DNA of 64,000 nucleotides from contig JBALXQ010000005.1 in assembly GCA_036960565.1 (NCBI GenBank), forward strand, positions 88,292-152,291, given 5' to 3'. Both the position numbers and the translations under genes were made by a program. The notes below the pieces were generated by a model that saw only the letters and a list, made by a program, of their open reading frames with translations, was not told the DNA's origin and ran no database searches. Shown piece after piece: positions 36,558-45,853 of the stretch. The first letter of the stretch is position 1. The number at the start of each line of letters is the position of its first letter. Source of the DNA: Bermanella sp036960565. GTDB taxonomy: Bacteria > Pseudomonadota > Gammaproteobacteria > Pseudomonadales > Oceanobacteraceae.

Positions 36558-37340
36558 TTACTTATGTTTAGCCGGTTTCTGCCTTAATTCTCCGTGCTTA
36601 GGTAGTCTTTTTTTGTTATTGATGAAATGGTAAACGCATAAGTTTAATGATACAAAAATAAGCAAAGATAAAAAGCTTAATAAAAGAGCGATAGCACCAA
36701 ATAAGTCAGGGGCTTTCATTAATATAGTCATTAAGGATTCTTGATAATAAAAGAACCATTTATGGTTTTCCGGAAATATCCATTCATGGAAAGTATAAAA
36801 AATCGTAGTTGGGCCAATTAATAAAATAGATATTCCACACAGGGCCGCAACAGCCAGCATAATTAAGCTTTGCTGTTTAAAGTTGGGAGTAGGCGCTTTA
36901 TTTTGTTGAAAAAGCACAATATAAAAAAACCAAATAATAGCTGCGCCCAGTGCAATATATTTTAATATATTCAACAGGTTCGCCACGTCTTTCAAATGCA
37001 AAACTTCAGCATGCCGCAACAATACACCTAGGTTACGGCCTTTATTGTGCTGGTATTTTATATCCTTTAAACCACTTCCCTGATGATGTACTGCTGTATT
37101 AATAGCAGAAAAAAGTCGTATATGTTCTTGTTTATCGGTGTATTGAAATCCATTTCGATAGCGGTTTTGTGGGCCGTACTTTTCAGCATGCTGTTGAATG
37201 TTCATGGCGTCATGTAGCCAGGCATAGCCAAAATTGACCTTTGCCAATATCAGCCAGCCAATGAAAAAGGCAAAAATGAGTCCGCTCAGGCTGTAAAGTA
37301 ACCAGTTTAAAGGCGTGCTACAGCTTTTTAATATGTTCAT
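36558..37340 (-). CDS. DUF1461 membrane protein
   Basis: The 260-aa protein has four or five transmembrane helices (about 15-35, 125-145, 160-180, 215-240) with large periplasmic loops. The loops contain LFSAINTAVHHQGSG, LRHAEVLHLKDVANL and FYTFHEWIFPENHKW, which are recognisable as the DUF1461 family (TIGR01906). Function is unknown. It is convergent with the thiolase gene and divergent from dgkA. Confidence 0.8.
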   Translation of the reverse strand: MNILKSCSTPLNWLLYSLSGLIFAFFIGWLILAKVNFGYAWLHDAMNIQQHAEKYGPQNRYRNGFQYTDKQEHIRLFSAINTAVHHQGSGLKDIKYQHNKGRNLGVLLRHAEVLHLKDVANLLNILKYIALGAAIIWFFYIVLFQQNKAPTPNFKQQSLIMLAVAALCGISILLIGPTTIFYTFHEWIFPENHKWFFYYQESLMTILMKAPDLFGAIALLLSFLSLLIFVSLNLCVYHFINNKKRLPKHGELRQKPAKHK

Positions 37341-37571
37341 GAATAGGTTGTTATAGTTTATGAAATTCCCTGTAGCTTTGCGGCTTTATAGGTGCTGGTC
37401 AAGCTCAAAATATTATACCGTTATCAATTGTTCGATGTCGTTTTCTGCACTAGTCTTCTTACAGGGCCAGCTTAATATTTTAAATAGGGCGGCTTGTTAT
37501 GGTGGGGCGAGCCATGTAGGGTGTGCGCATATTTTTGCTCATATTCAGCTTACCAAAAAGAAGTCATTATC

Positions 37572-37979
37572 ATGGAACAAAAGAAGTTTACTGCCACCGG
37601 ATTTTTGCGAATTTTCAACGCCACGGGTTATTCTTTTAAGGGTATAAAACGGGCTTGGAAAACTGAAGCGGCAGTACGTCAGGAGTTCATGTTAGCTGCA
37701 CTGTTGTTACCACTGGCTTTTGTATTGGCGCAGAGTTTGGTCCAGGTTGTGGTAATGATCTTGAGCCTTTTTATCGTGGTAATAACAGAGCTGCTGAATA
37801 CCTCAATTGAATATGCCATTGATCGTATAGGCAGCGAACAGCATGATTTATCTGGGGCGGCTAAGGATATTGCCAGTGCTGCAGTATTTTTTAGTTTGGC
37901 ACAAGTGGTCGTAATATGGGGCTGCATTGTTGTGTTCAACATGGGGTTGTTTAGTTTCCCATTGGTTAAAATATTTTAA
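37572..37979 (+). CDS. dgkA: Diacylglycerol kinase
   Basis: The 135-aa membrane enzyme phosphorylates diacylglycerol to phosphatidic acid. Start ATG 37572 is chosen because the upstream extension is not like the family. Visible features are GIKRAWKTEAAVRQEF, three transmembrane helices, and the family signature VVITELLNTSIEYAIDR, which holds the catalytic Glu. PlsC, another enzyme making phosphatidic acid, is about 0.75 kb away in opposite orientation. Confidence 0.94.
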   Translation: MEQKKFTATGFLRIFNATGYSFKGIKRAWKTEAAVRQEFMLAALLLPLAFVLAQSLVQVVVMILSLFIVVITELLNTSIEYAIDRIGSEQHDLSGAAKDIASAAVFFSLAQVVVIWGCIVVFNMGLFSFPLVKIF

Positions 37980-38093
37980 TTTTCTATTAAATTAATGCAT
38001 ATTAATTAAGTTATATGAAGCACAAGGATTTGTGCTGGCTTTCACTGAATATAAAGCTTGGTCGGGTAAAATCCCTGGCCCATGGAGTTTATT

Positions 38094-38600
38094 ATGGCTA
38101 TTTCACACATGATCAAGTTATCCCTGATATTTGGGACAGTATTAACCATTATTCATCAGTGGGCTTCCTTATCCGATGCCAAGGCGGTTGATTGGTTGGC
38201 TTTGTTGTTATGCTATGTTGTCTCCTTTCTTTTTACCTACTGGTTATTAAAAGACAAAAAAGATTTATCTTCACATAACGAGCCTGAAATACCTGTCTCA
38301 GTGGACCCCAAACACATTGAGGCTTTATATAAACAAGCCAGCTTGGTGGAGCGCAACGCTCATAAAGCCAACGCAGTCTTTACTCATCAATTGCAATACA
38401 TTAAAAAATTGTTGGCGAATACTCGAAACCTAGATCATGGTACCGATTATGATGTAGCCCATGCTAATCTTGTTAAAGAGTTATCTGTACTCGAGCATCA
38501 TGTTGAACTCATCGTGTCAGAGATGAATAAGAACGTGAAACTGGGTGAAAAGTTGCAGCAGTCGGTGGCAAACATCGATCCTGAAATTAGACTTTTATAA
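38094..38600 (+). CDS. Small membrane protein with coiled-coil domain, unknown
   Basis: The 168-aa protein has two N-terminal hydrophobic segments (about 8-25 and 35-55) and then about 110 polar residues predicted to be helical or coiled coil. ATG 38094 has GGAG 6 nt upstream, so it is preferred to ATG 38082. I recognise no family. It lies between dgkA and plsC, which is the only context clue. Confidence 0.6.
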   Translation: MAISHMIKLSLIFGTVLTIIHQWASLSDAKAVDWLALLLCYVVSFLFTYWLLKDKKDLSSHNEPEIPVSVDPKHIEALYKQASLVERNAHKANAVFTHQLQYIKKLLANTRNLDHGTDYDVAHANLVKELSVLEHHVELIVSEMNKNVKLGEKLQQSVANIDPEIRLL

Positions 38601-38686
38601 TGGTCATTTCATTGCCTATTTTATTTCGACTATTTTAGTGAGTTAGGGGAACAAGGCTGAAGGAGAGATTAGAGAGAAAGAAAATT

Positions 38687-38712
38687 CAGGCTCTATCGAG
38701 CCTGATTTTTAT
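38687..38712. terminator. Bidirectional terminator downstream of plsC
   Basis: CAGGCTC-TATC-GAGCCTG is a perfect 7-bp stem followed by ATTTTTATTATTTT on the plus strand and by AATTTTC on the minus strand. It serves the convergent plus-strand unknown gene and plsC. Confidence 0.8.
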
Positions 38713-38716
38713 TATT

Positions 38717-39457
38717 TTAGCTGGCGTTTGCAGTTGAACCTTCAGCAACTGGGCTGTTAAGTTCGGTTATCACTTCAAGCATGGTTTCATGGCAATGGGC
38801 CATAAGTTTGTTCACATCGTCCATAGATAAATCTTTAGTTTCAATTTCAGGTAAAACCCGGATTTTAGCCGTACCGTTGTTTAATTTTCCCATGCTAAAA
38901 CCATCAAGGTAGGCGCTGGTGCAAACGCGAACAATAGGTACACCGGCATTAATGGCTGTTACAAATGCCCCCTTTTTAAAAGGCAGCATGTTTTTACCAC
39001 GGTTACGGGTACCTTCAGCAAAAAACCATATGTTTGTATTAGACTCAATTAAGGCACGTTTCGTAATTTCCATGGCTTCCATGGCTTTTTTGGGATTGCC
39101 TCTATCTATTAATATATTACCTGCCAGCCAATACAGTTGACCAAATAACGGTGCCCATTTTAAACTTTTTTTACCCAGGCTAACGGTGCGTTCAGGCACA
39201 ACACTGCCCACTACATATAAGTCCCAGTTACTTTGGTGATTGGCCACTACAATGAAGGGCTTGCCTTTAGGGAAGTTCTCAAGGCCACTGGGTTCAACAT
39301 CAATACCAATTATAGGTAAGCCTAGGAATCCATAGAAACGGGCGCACCAGCGACTATTAGAAGGATGAAATGGCCGAATTAGGCCTAACAAAATACCCAG
39401 CAAGGATGCCAACACGAAGTTAAGGGCTAAAAAAACATATCTGGCTACACGGATCAT
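38717..39457 (-). CDS. plsC: 1-acyl-sn-glycerol-3-phosphate acyltransferase
   Basis: The 246-aa enzyme acylates lysophosphatidic acid to phosphatidic acid at the inner membrane. The acyltransferase motif NHQSNWD (HxxxxD) and the second motif FFAEGTRNRG (FxEGTR) are intact, plus an N-terminal membrane helix. ATG 39457 has GGAGG 7 nt upstream on its strand, better than ATG 39514. Close to dgkA, with which it shares a product. Confidence 0.93.
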   Translation of the reverse strand: MIRVARYVFLALNFVLASLLGILLGLIRPFHPSNSRWCARFYGFLGLPIIGIDVEPSGLENFPKGKPFIVVANHQSNWDLYVVGSVVPERTVSLGKKSLKWAPLFGQLYWLAGNILIDRGNPKKAMEAMEITKRALIESNTNIWFFAEGTRNRGKNMLPFKKGAFVTAINAGVPIVRVCTSAYLDGFSMGKLNNGTAKIRVLPEIETKDLSMDDVNKLMAHCHETMLEVITELNSPVAEGSTANAS

Positions 39458-39887
39458 ATAATCCTCCCCTATAAAAAGGCTCTGAGCATACAGGTGTTTA
39501 CCTAAAATTTCCATTATTGGACGATAAATAGACTAACTCGGCCAGAATGGACATACTTGAATTAAGAATGGCGGGGGCTTGTTACTAATCTAGCAGGTTG
39601 TAAGGGGGGGTTGATCCAATGCTGAAAATAGGGGCGAATAGGCTTTGAATGGAGCACTAAAAGCGCTTTCACTGTCGCTGAATTAAGATAGATAAAGACT
39701 ATATAAATAATTTCATTTTAATTGAACGAACGTACACGAATTTGTGGGTTTTAACTGCTGCGCCTTAACTAACGTGGCATGTCGGTCTTGTTGTCTAATG
39801 TTTAAATTGCACTGGAACAGCCAGCAGCATATTCTTAGCCCCTACAAACTCTCACCAATAATAATAAAAGTAATGGAATCCATCGGC

Positions 39888-41159
39888 ATGAGTTGGAACT
39901 ACAAAAATATTTTTACGGGACTCTTTCTGGTCTTACCTGTTGCGTTTCTGATTGGCTGTGGTGAGGATGATGCGAGTATTGAAGTAACAGAGCAAGAGGC
40001 AGTCGTTGTAAAAACGGGTACATTTAAGGATAGTGCAGTCTCTGGAATATCTTTTTTAACGGCCACTCAATCCGGTACGACAAGCTCAAGTGGTACTTTT
40101 AATTATGTAGAAGGAGAGGTTATTACCTTCTCCATTGGCGATATTACCTTCCCATCGACAGTTGCCAAATTTGTTTTAACGCCTATAGATCTAGTGGGTA
40201 ATGGGGCTGATGTTAATAATATCACTGTGACCAATATTTCACGTTTCCTACAAACACTCGATAGCAACAACAATACAAGTGATGGCATCAATATAGATCA
40301 AGCCACCATTGACGCCGCAGAAAATGTCTTCATCGATTTTAAAATATCTAATTTTGGTGAAGAAGATTCCTTAGAGGTTAATTTCATCAACACTTTGAAT
40401 AGAGAAGTAGCCGATGGAGAACCTTTGGTTATAATTGACGATATTACTGCTAGAGCTCATTTAAATGCGACCATAAGTGTGATTGAGCAAGACCAGTTCA
40501 CTGAGGAATTTTTATCATCAAGGACATTTAGTGTAGCGCATGAGGCAGGTATTATTTCTGAACTGTATTTTCAGTCAATTATAGAAAATACAGTCAATAC
40601 GGGCACGATTAGGTACGCAGATGACACGATTAAAGAAATAACATCGTGGTCTGTATCGGTGGACGGAGATCTTAACTTTACTGAGGCAGGTGATATTGTC
40701 AGTACTGATTGGAAATTTAGTGAGTCAAGCCTAGCTAATAATATTGCTGATTATAAATATGAACAGCCGGGAGTTGAGTACGAGCCTGGCACAGGCAGTA
40801 TGACCCTAATTGAACATGCTATCCTTTCCAGTTTTTTGTTAGACATACAAACCTTCAATGTAAAACATTTTGATAGTAGTGTTTCGGAGTTCATTTTCAA
40901 TGAAAGTGAAGAGGGATTAAAAACGGGCTCTATAAAGTACCAAGAAGAGGAAAGCAGCAGAGATTTTACTTGGTCAGTTACTAAAGGTGTTTTAACGTTT
41001 ACTGAGGATGATAATAGTGCTGGTGAAAGTATTGAGTGGACTATTACCCCCGTATTGGTAAGCACGGAACAAATTCAGTATAGCTATGAAATTAAGCTAG
41101 ATGGTGTACTACATAGAAAAGATGGTAGAACATTCACTATACCTTGTCAGGATTGTTGA
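39888..41159 (+). CDS. Lipoprotein with repeated beta-rich domains, unknown
   Basis: From ATG 39888 (423 aa; GGAA 9 nt upstream) the lipobox FLIGC places the lipidated Cys at residue 24. Residues of about 40-140 resemble a domain widespread in marine gammaproteobacterial surface proteins (DSAVSGISFLTATQSGTTSSSGTF, then TPIDLVG and NISRFLQTLDSNNN). The later part has similar repeats, each with SRTFSVAHE-like or IQTFNVKHF strands. The protein is very acidic. Probably an outer-surface lipoprotein; nothing more can be said. Confidence 0.65.
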   Translation: MSWNYKNIFTGLFLVLPVAFLIGCGEDDASIEVTEQEAVVVKTGTFKDSAVSGISFLTATQSGTTSSSGTFNYVEGEVITFSIGDITFPSTVAKFVLTPIDLVGNGADVNNITVTNISRFLQTLDSNNNTSDGINIDQATIDAAENVFIDFKISNFGEEDSLEVNFINTLNREVADGEPLVIIDDITARAHLNATISVIEQDQFTEEFLSSRTFSVAHEAGIISELYFQSIIENTVNTGTIRYADDTIKEITSWSVSVDGDLNFTEAGDIVSTDWKFSESSLANNIADYKYEQPGVEYEPGTGSMTLIEHAILSSFLLDIQTFNVKHFDSSVSEFIFNESEEGLKTGSIKYQEEESSRDFTWSVTKGVLTFTEDDNSAGESIEWTITPVLVSTEQIQYSYEIKLDGVLHRKDGRTFTIPCQDC

Positions 41160-41213
41160 GATCTGAATATACAGTTAAATTCAAATGTTTTCTCTAGTGA
41201 TATAAGTTGATTC

Positions 41214-41234
41214 AGGAGCCTTAGGGCTCCTTTT
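41214..41234 (+). terminator. Terminator of the lipoprotein gene
   Basis: AGGAGCC-TTAG-GGCTCCT followed by TTTG, about 55 bp after the stop codon. Confidence 0.7.
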
Positions 41235-41291
41235 GAAGGGAGTTGTGAAGGAATGGATTTCACCCTCCTAATGTTAAAACTAATTTTAACT

Positions 41292-42110
41292 TTATTGATT
41301 CACCCTGCGAATATCCCGGTCCATCACAAACTCCACCAACCGCGGGAAAAACCGCTTCATATAAACACTAAATTTTCCTGCTATTCCCGGCACAATAATC
41401 ATCTTGTTTTTAGGTAAGGCTTTAAAAAAGGCCTTAGCCACTTGCTCACTTGTCATTAGGTTAGCCGCTTCAGATATAGCCTGAGTTTCGGCGGGTTTGG
41501 TTTTATTCTCTATTTTAAATCCTGGTGTATCGGTATCAGGCGGACATAACACCATCACTTTTATATCGTATTTTTTAAGCTCGCTGCGAAGTGCTTCCGA
41601 GTAACCAATAAGCGCGAATTTGGAAGCACAATAATCGGTGTAGCCAAACACACCGATAATCCCGGCAAGGGATGAGGTGTTCACAATTAATCCGCCATTT
41701 TTCTTCATATGAGGCAGCAGGGCCGAGACCGTGTTGTGGCATCCGTACAAATTTATTTTTAGTGTTTGATCAAACTGCTGATAGCTTATCTTGTCATGAT
41801 GTTCGGGAATGGCTCGCCCTGCACAATTTATTAAAGCATCGGGGATTCCAAATGAAATCACCTGTTCATTCAAAACACTCTGGGTTTGTTGGTGTTCGCT
41901 CACATCCAAACACTGATAACGAATTTTTTGCTGGCTGTTATTGCGCAGTAACTCAAGCTCTTTAGTGGCTTCTTCTAAGGTACCCTGAGTCCTTGATATT
42001 AATAAAATGTGGGCTCCAGCCGTTACCAACTTTTTAGCGATGGCTAAACCAATTCCAGATGAGCCTCCTACTAAGTACACATGCTTGTCATAGAATTTAT
42101 TTAATTTCAT
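41292..42110 (-). CDS. Short-chain dehydrogenase resembling 3-ketosphinganine reductase
   Basis: The 272-aa SDR has the nucleotide-binding GGSSGIG, NTSSLAG and the YCASKFAL catalytic Tyr-Lys pair. LCPPDTDTPGFKIENKTKPAETQAIS is the box conserved in eukaryotic KDSR/Tsc10-type 3-ketodihydrosphingosine reductases and their bacterial relatives. ATG 42110 follows AAGAG on the minus strand. No serine palmitoyltransferase is in the window, so the sphingolipid role is only a suggestion. The C-terminus is basic with a possible membrane-associated helix. Confidence 0.83.
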   Translation of the reverse strand: MKLNKFYDKHVYLVGGSSGIGLAIAKKLVTAGAHILLISRTQGTLEEATKELELLRNNSQQKIRYQCLDVSEHQQTQSVLNEQVISFGIPDALINCAGRAIPEHHDKISYQQFDQTLKINLYGCHNTVSALLPHMKKNGGLIVNTSSLAGIIGVFGYTDYCASKFALIGYSEALRSELKKYDIKVMVLCPPDTDTPGFKIENKTKPAETQAISEAANLMTSEQVAKAFFKALPKNKMIIVPGIAGKFSVYMKRFFPRLVEFVMDRDIRRVNQ

Positions 42111-42311
42111 GTTGCTCTTATTTTTATAAAGGTTGTGTTGAGATTGGCAAATTCCTTTTAGGTTGCAAAGGGCAATTCTGGACACTGCTGCCTATGAAGC
42201 TGGATAAATAGATCAGGCATAGCTAAAACATGCTATAACCATATAAATAATATATTTTAACTATAATGTATTTTTGGTTAATCTGAATTCTTCAGTTTAG
42301 GGATTACCAAC

Positions 42312-43226
42312 ATGAAAATATTTACCAATTTTATTCACTCTGCCTTCGCCACTGTATTGCTGCTGGGCGTATTCAGTAGCCAGGCTCTTGCGGCCAATAT
42401 ACCCGCTGGAGTGGGGTTTTCAGTGATAAAAACCGCCAGTACCGGCTTAACACCAGAGGCGGTTATTGTAGAGAGTGGCAGCTGGTTTAAATTGCGCCGC
42501 TTAGCGCAAAATGCGGTGCTCATTCGTCATCCCAAAGGGGATGTACTCATTGATACTGGCCTTGGTCAGCAGATAGAGTGGCAGTTTGAAGTAAATGGCT
42601 TTATCGACCGTCAGCTATTTAGTTTTGAGGAGCTTAATCCGGCCGTGGAGCAACTTAATAATTCACACTATGCCCCTGATCAGGTCACTAAGATTATTCC
42701 CACGCACTTACATTGGGATCATGCCAGTGGCATTAAAGATTTTCCTGGGGCCCAAGTTTGGGTGCAAAAGGCCGAGTATGAGCAGGCGAAGACTGGTCTG
42801 GCTCCAGCGCATCTTATTTCGCAAATAAGTGGCAAAGACATTAACTGGAATTTTTTCGAGCTCACCAATACCCCTTTTAACGGTTTTGATCGTAGCCTAG
42901 ATTTATACGGCGACGGCAGCATTGTTCTGGTAGATCTTAGTGGGCATAGTGCCGCTCAAGTGGGTATATTTTTAACGCTGTCATCCGGTGCCCAGTACTT
43001 TTTTATTGGCGATACCACCTGGACGACTAAGGGTATAAAAGATAACTCTCCAAGATCCAGCCTCATTAAATGGTTGGTGGATTTAAACTGGAGTGATGAA
43101 AAAAATGAAGAACAAATTGCCCGTTTGCATCAATTGCAACAACAGCACAACGATATAACATTAGTACCAGCCCATGATGAATTAATTATGGCAACACTAC
43201 CGGTATTTCCACAGGTAAAGTATTAG
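42312..43226 (+). CDS. Exported MBL-fold metallo-hydrolase
   Basis: The 304-aa protein has a signal peptide (cleavage near ALAA-N) and the metallo-beta-lactamase fold with THLHWDHASG (HxHxDH zinc ligands), GHSAAQVGI and IGDTTW, plus PAHDE near the end. It resembles AttM-like lactonases and glyoxalase-II-like hydrolases, but the substrate is undetermined. It is divergent from the SDR gene, and a LysR gene follows 45 bp downstream. Confidence 0.86.
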   Translation: MKIFTNFIHSAFATVLLLGVFSSQALAANIPAGVGFSVIKTASTGLTPEAVIVESGSWFKLRRLAQNAVLIRHPKGDVLIDTGLGQQIEWQFEVNGFIDRQLFSFEELNPAVEQLNNSHYAPDQVTKIIPTHLHWDHASGIKDFPGAQVWVQKAEYEQAKTGLAPAHLISQISGKDINWNFFELTNTPFNGFDRSLDLYGDGSIVLVDLSGHSAAQVGIFLTLSSGAQYFFIGDTTWTTKGIKDNSPRSSLIKWLVDLNWSDEKNEEQIARLHQLQQQHNDITLVPAHDELIMATLPVFPQVKY

Positions 43227-43271
43227 TGGCTACTTTAAAAAAGAAAGCTCAATAGTTTTAAAAGGATAACA

Positions 43272-44147
43272 ATGGATTTAAAATCTCTGGGGTATTTTGT
43301 GGCGGCAGTGGAAACTGGTTCTATCACGGCTGCTGCCGCTCGCTGTTATATCGCGCAGCCTTCCATATCGGCGGCCATTCACAAGCTGGAAGATGAGTTG
43401 GGGGTGACCCTATTAATAAGGCAAAAAAGAGGGGTAAGTGTCACAGAAGCTGGTCAGGATCTTTTTGATAAAGCTAAAAACCTGTTGCACCATGCTCAGT
43501 CTATTAAAAATGGCTTTGCAGAAAAAAATCAGCAACAGCAAATTTGTATACAAGTAAGCCATGCTATTGCTTTTGAGTATCTAAATCAGTTAATGATGTT
43601 ACTGCGCGAAGATAACCCGTTATTGCAAATAAAGTTAATACATCCAAAACAAGATACTTTGTCAGAAGATAAAGAAATTGATATTCGTTTAACCATGGAA
43701 CAGGCCGTAAAAGCCGATGAAGAGTTCATCCCAGGTTGGAGAGATCGTTATTGCCTCATTATCCCCAATAATCATCCCTTGGCGCATTTAGAAAAAATAG
43801 CCGTAACCGACTTAAATAATATGCCGTTTATCAATCGGTCTTTTTGTGATCGTAGTCAGGCCATGACAGACTTTCTACAAGAACATAATATTCATTTAAA
43901 CTACATGGCCCATGTTGAAAATGAAGAATGGGCTTTGTCTCTGGTGGAATCCGGTTTGGGGTTATCCATAGTACCTTTACCGTCAGATATTAATGAAAGC
44001 CCGCGCTTTAAAGTGATTCCTATTGGCAATATAGAGGGATTACAGGCTTTTCAACGACGCATAGGCGTGGCCATAAATTATGCCCAATACACTCAACCTT
44101 ATTATCAGCAGTTAGCGCTAAAGCTTAAGTCTCGCTTTAGCCAATAG
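43272..44147 (+). CDS. LysR-family transcriptional regulator
   Basis: The 291-aa regulator has an N-terminal wHTH (MDLKSLGYFVAAVETGSITAAAARCYIAQPSISAAIHKLE) and an effector domain with DIRLTMEQAV and LVESGLGLSIVPL, typical of LysR proteins. The start is 45 bp after the MBL gene on the same strand, unusual for a LysR regulator of that gene but compatible with autoregulation of a short operon. Confidence 0.93.
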   Translation: MDLKSLGYFVAAVETGSITAAAARCYIAQPSISAAIHKLEDELGVTLLIRQKRGVSVTEAGQDLFDKAKNLLHHAQSIKNGFAEKNQQQQICIQVSHAIAFEYLNQLMMLLREDNPLLQIKLIHPKQDTLSEDKEIDIRLTMEQAVKADEEFIPGWRDRYCLIIPNNHPLAHLEKIAVTDLNNMPFINRSFCDRSQAMTDFLQEHNIHLNYMAHVENEEWALSLVESGLGLSIVPLPSDINESPRFKVIPIGNIEGLQAFQRRIGVAINYAQYTQPYYQQLALKLKSRFSQ

Positions 44148-44272
44148 CCACTAGGGTTTGTAGGCGCGGTCTATTTTCATCAGGTAAGATATTCTTGCCT
44201 GACTCCTTCAAAATCCCGTTTGTTTCGTTTTTTTTAACCTATTAAAATTAGATAAAATCAACGAGCATTCCC

Positions 44273-45121
44273 ATGAAAACCATCGAAGTCACCACAGAAG
44301 ATGGCACCGCTATTACCGGTTCCTTATATATGCCCGCCATTAATATTAAGGCTGGGGTTATCATTAATTCGGCGACGGCTGTGCCAAGAGGTTATTATCA
44401 AGCCTTTGCCGAATATTTATGTGAGCGCGGTTTCTTAGTCATAACCTACGATTATCGCGGCATTGGCGACTCAAAAAAACTGCCCTGGCGAGACGCCTCC
44501 CAAACCATGCAAGCCTGGGGCGAGCAAGATTTTAACGGGGTGTTAAATTGGGCCTGTGAGAATTATTCTGTTTTTAAATGGCATTGCATTGGTCACAGTG
44601 TTGGCGGGCAATTAGTGGGGCTTGCCAAGGATAATCATAAACTCACCAGTGTTTATAATGTGGCGGCGCAAAGTGGCAATTGGCGAAACTGGGACCGCTC
44701 AAGCATGCCCAAATTATTATTGATGTGGTACGTACTTACGCCAGTATTCACCCAAATTTTGGGCTATTTACCTGGCTTTTTAGTGGGTGGGCAAAGACTG
44801 CCCAAAAAGGTTGCGCAACAATGGGCTCAATGGTGTCGCCATCCTGAATATATGTGTGATGAAAAAGGCCTCCGGTTCAGACCCTATTTCTCCAGTTTTA
44901 ATAAACCCATGAAGTTCATTCAAATAGCAGATGATCACGACTTTGCACCCTTAAAATCAGTGCATCAGCTTTTTCAGTTTTATGATCAAGCTCAATCGAG
45001 TTTAGAGGTATTGGAGCCCATACATTTTGGACGAAGAAAAGTAGGGCACTTTGGTTTTTTTAAAAAAACAAACAACCAAGGGCTTTGGCAGCATGCGCAA
45101 AATTGGTTGGAATCCTGTTAA
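44273..45121 (+). CDS. Alpha/beta hydrolase (S33-like)
   Basis: The 282-aa protein has YDYRGIGDSKK, the elbow GHSVGGQ with catalytic serine, and a late GHFGFF histidine. The TGSLYMP opening is like the serine aminopeptidase S33/hydrolase_4 group. No signal peptide. Substrate unknown. It follows a LysR gene with 125 bp between. Confidence 0.86.
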   Translation: MKTIEVTTEDGTAITGSLYMPAINIKAGVIINSATAVPRGYYQAFAEYLCERGFLVITYDYRGIGDSKKLPWRDASQTMQAWGEQDFNGVLNWACENYSVFKWHCIGHSVGGQLVGLAKDNHKLTSVYNVAAQSGNWRNWDRSSMPKLLLMWYVLTPVFTQILGYLPGFLVGGQRLPKKVAQQWAQWCRHPEYMCDEKGLRFRPYFSSFNKPMKFIQIADDHDFAPLKSVHQLFQFYDQAQSSLEVLEPIHFGRRKVGHFGFFKKTNNQGLWQHAQNWLESC

Positions 45122-45270
45122 TAACATTACACTTATTAAGGTTACTAATACTTTTTAAAAAATGGTCTAAATATTAATAGTTAGCCCTAAGTGCTCAATA
45201 ATCATTGGGCATTTCTACTTTATTTCCCAGATACCTCTGTAGTGGTATACCCGAGTGCTGCGCTAGGTTA

Positions 45271-45284
45271 TTGATGTGGGTCAA
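45271..45284 (+). promoter_or_regulatory. FNR/Dnr-type box upstream of norCB
   Basis: TTGATGTGGGTCAA matches TTGAT-N4-ATCAA in 9 of 10 defined bases. Its centre lies about 120 bp before the norC start. A TATTCT-like -10 follows at 45306-45311, roughly the distance expected for class II activation at -41.5. The regulator gene is not in the window. Confidence 0.65.
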
Positions 45285-45397
45285 TAACCAAATATCAGCA
45301 AAGTTTATTCTTGTCTGGCCGCCATAACTTAAACCTAAATTGGGCTTTTTAGACATGGTGGCATGTAAAAAGTAGCTATATGAAGGGAGAGGATTGA

Positions 45398-45844
45398 ATG
45401 AGTGAAACCTTTACCAAGGAGATGGCCAGGAATATTTATTACGGCGGTGGTTTTGTCGCTTTTTTATTATTACTAGGCTTAACCTTTGACACTATGCGGG
45501 TATTACCCGAGCGAGATCATCGAGAGAATATTACCCCAAGCGTTGCCCACGGTAAGGGGCTTTGGGAAAAAAATAACTGTGTAGGTTGTCATACCATCAT
45601 GGGTGAAGGGGCTTACTTTGCGCCTGAATTGGGCAATGTCTACGACCGTTATGGCAATGGCAGCGAAGAAGCGTTTAAGGCTTATTTACGAGGCTGGATG
45701 GCAGCTCAACCATTGCCAATAGAAGGGCGCAGAAAAATGCCGCAGTTCAATCTTACCGGTGAAGAGGTGGATAATCTGGCCGATTTTCTCATCTGGACTT
45801 CTCGGGTAAATGACAATGACTGGCCGCCTAATAAGCAGGGGTAA
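45398..45844 (+). CDS. norC: Nitric oxide reductase cytochrome c subunit
   Basis: The 148-aa protein has an N-terminal membrane anchor (about 15-33) and a c-type haem site CVGCH (C61, C64, H65), followed by TIMGEGAYFAPELGNVYDRYG, all as in NorC. It receives electrons from periplasmic cytochromes or cupredoxins and passes them to NorB for 2 NO to N2O. GGGAGAGG lies 5-12 nt before the start. Together with norB it is transcribed from a promoter with an FNR/Dnr-like box. Confidence 0.96.
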   Translation: MSETFTKEMARNIYYGGGFVAFLLLLGLTFDTMRVLPERDHRENITPSVAHGKGLWEKNNCVGCHTIMGEGAYFAPELGNVYDRYGNGSEEAFKAYLRGWMAAQPLPIEGRRKMPQFNLTGEEVDNLADFLIWTSRVNDNDWPPNKQG

Positions 45845-45853
45845 TCAAAAATT

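Noticed and set aside
39744..39887. Extended start of the lipoprotein
   Set aside because: The Cys-rich extension puts the lipobox too far from the N-terminus; ATG 39888 gives a normal lipoprotein signal.
42312..45121. Quorum-quenching lactonase operon
   Set aside because: The MBL protein has a signal peptide and no specific lactonase residues that I can identify, and the hydrolase is 1 kb away behind a LysR gene; substrate left open.
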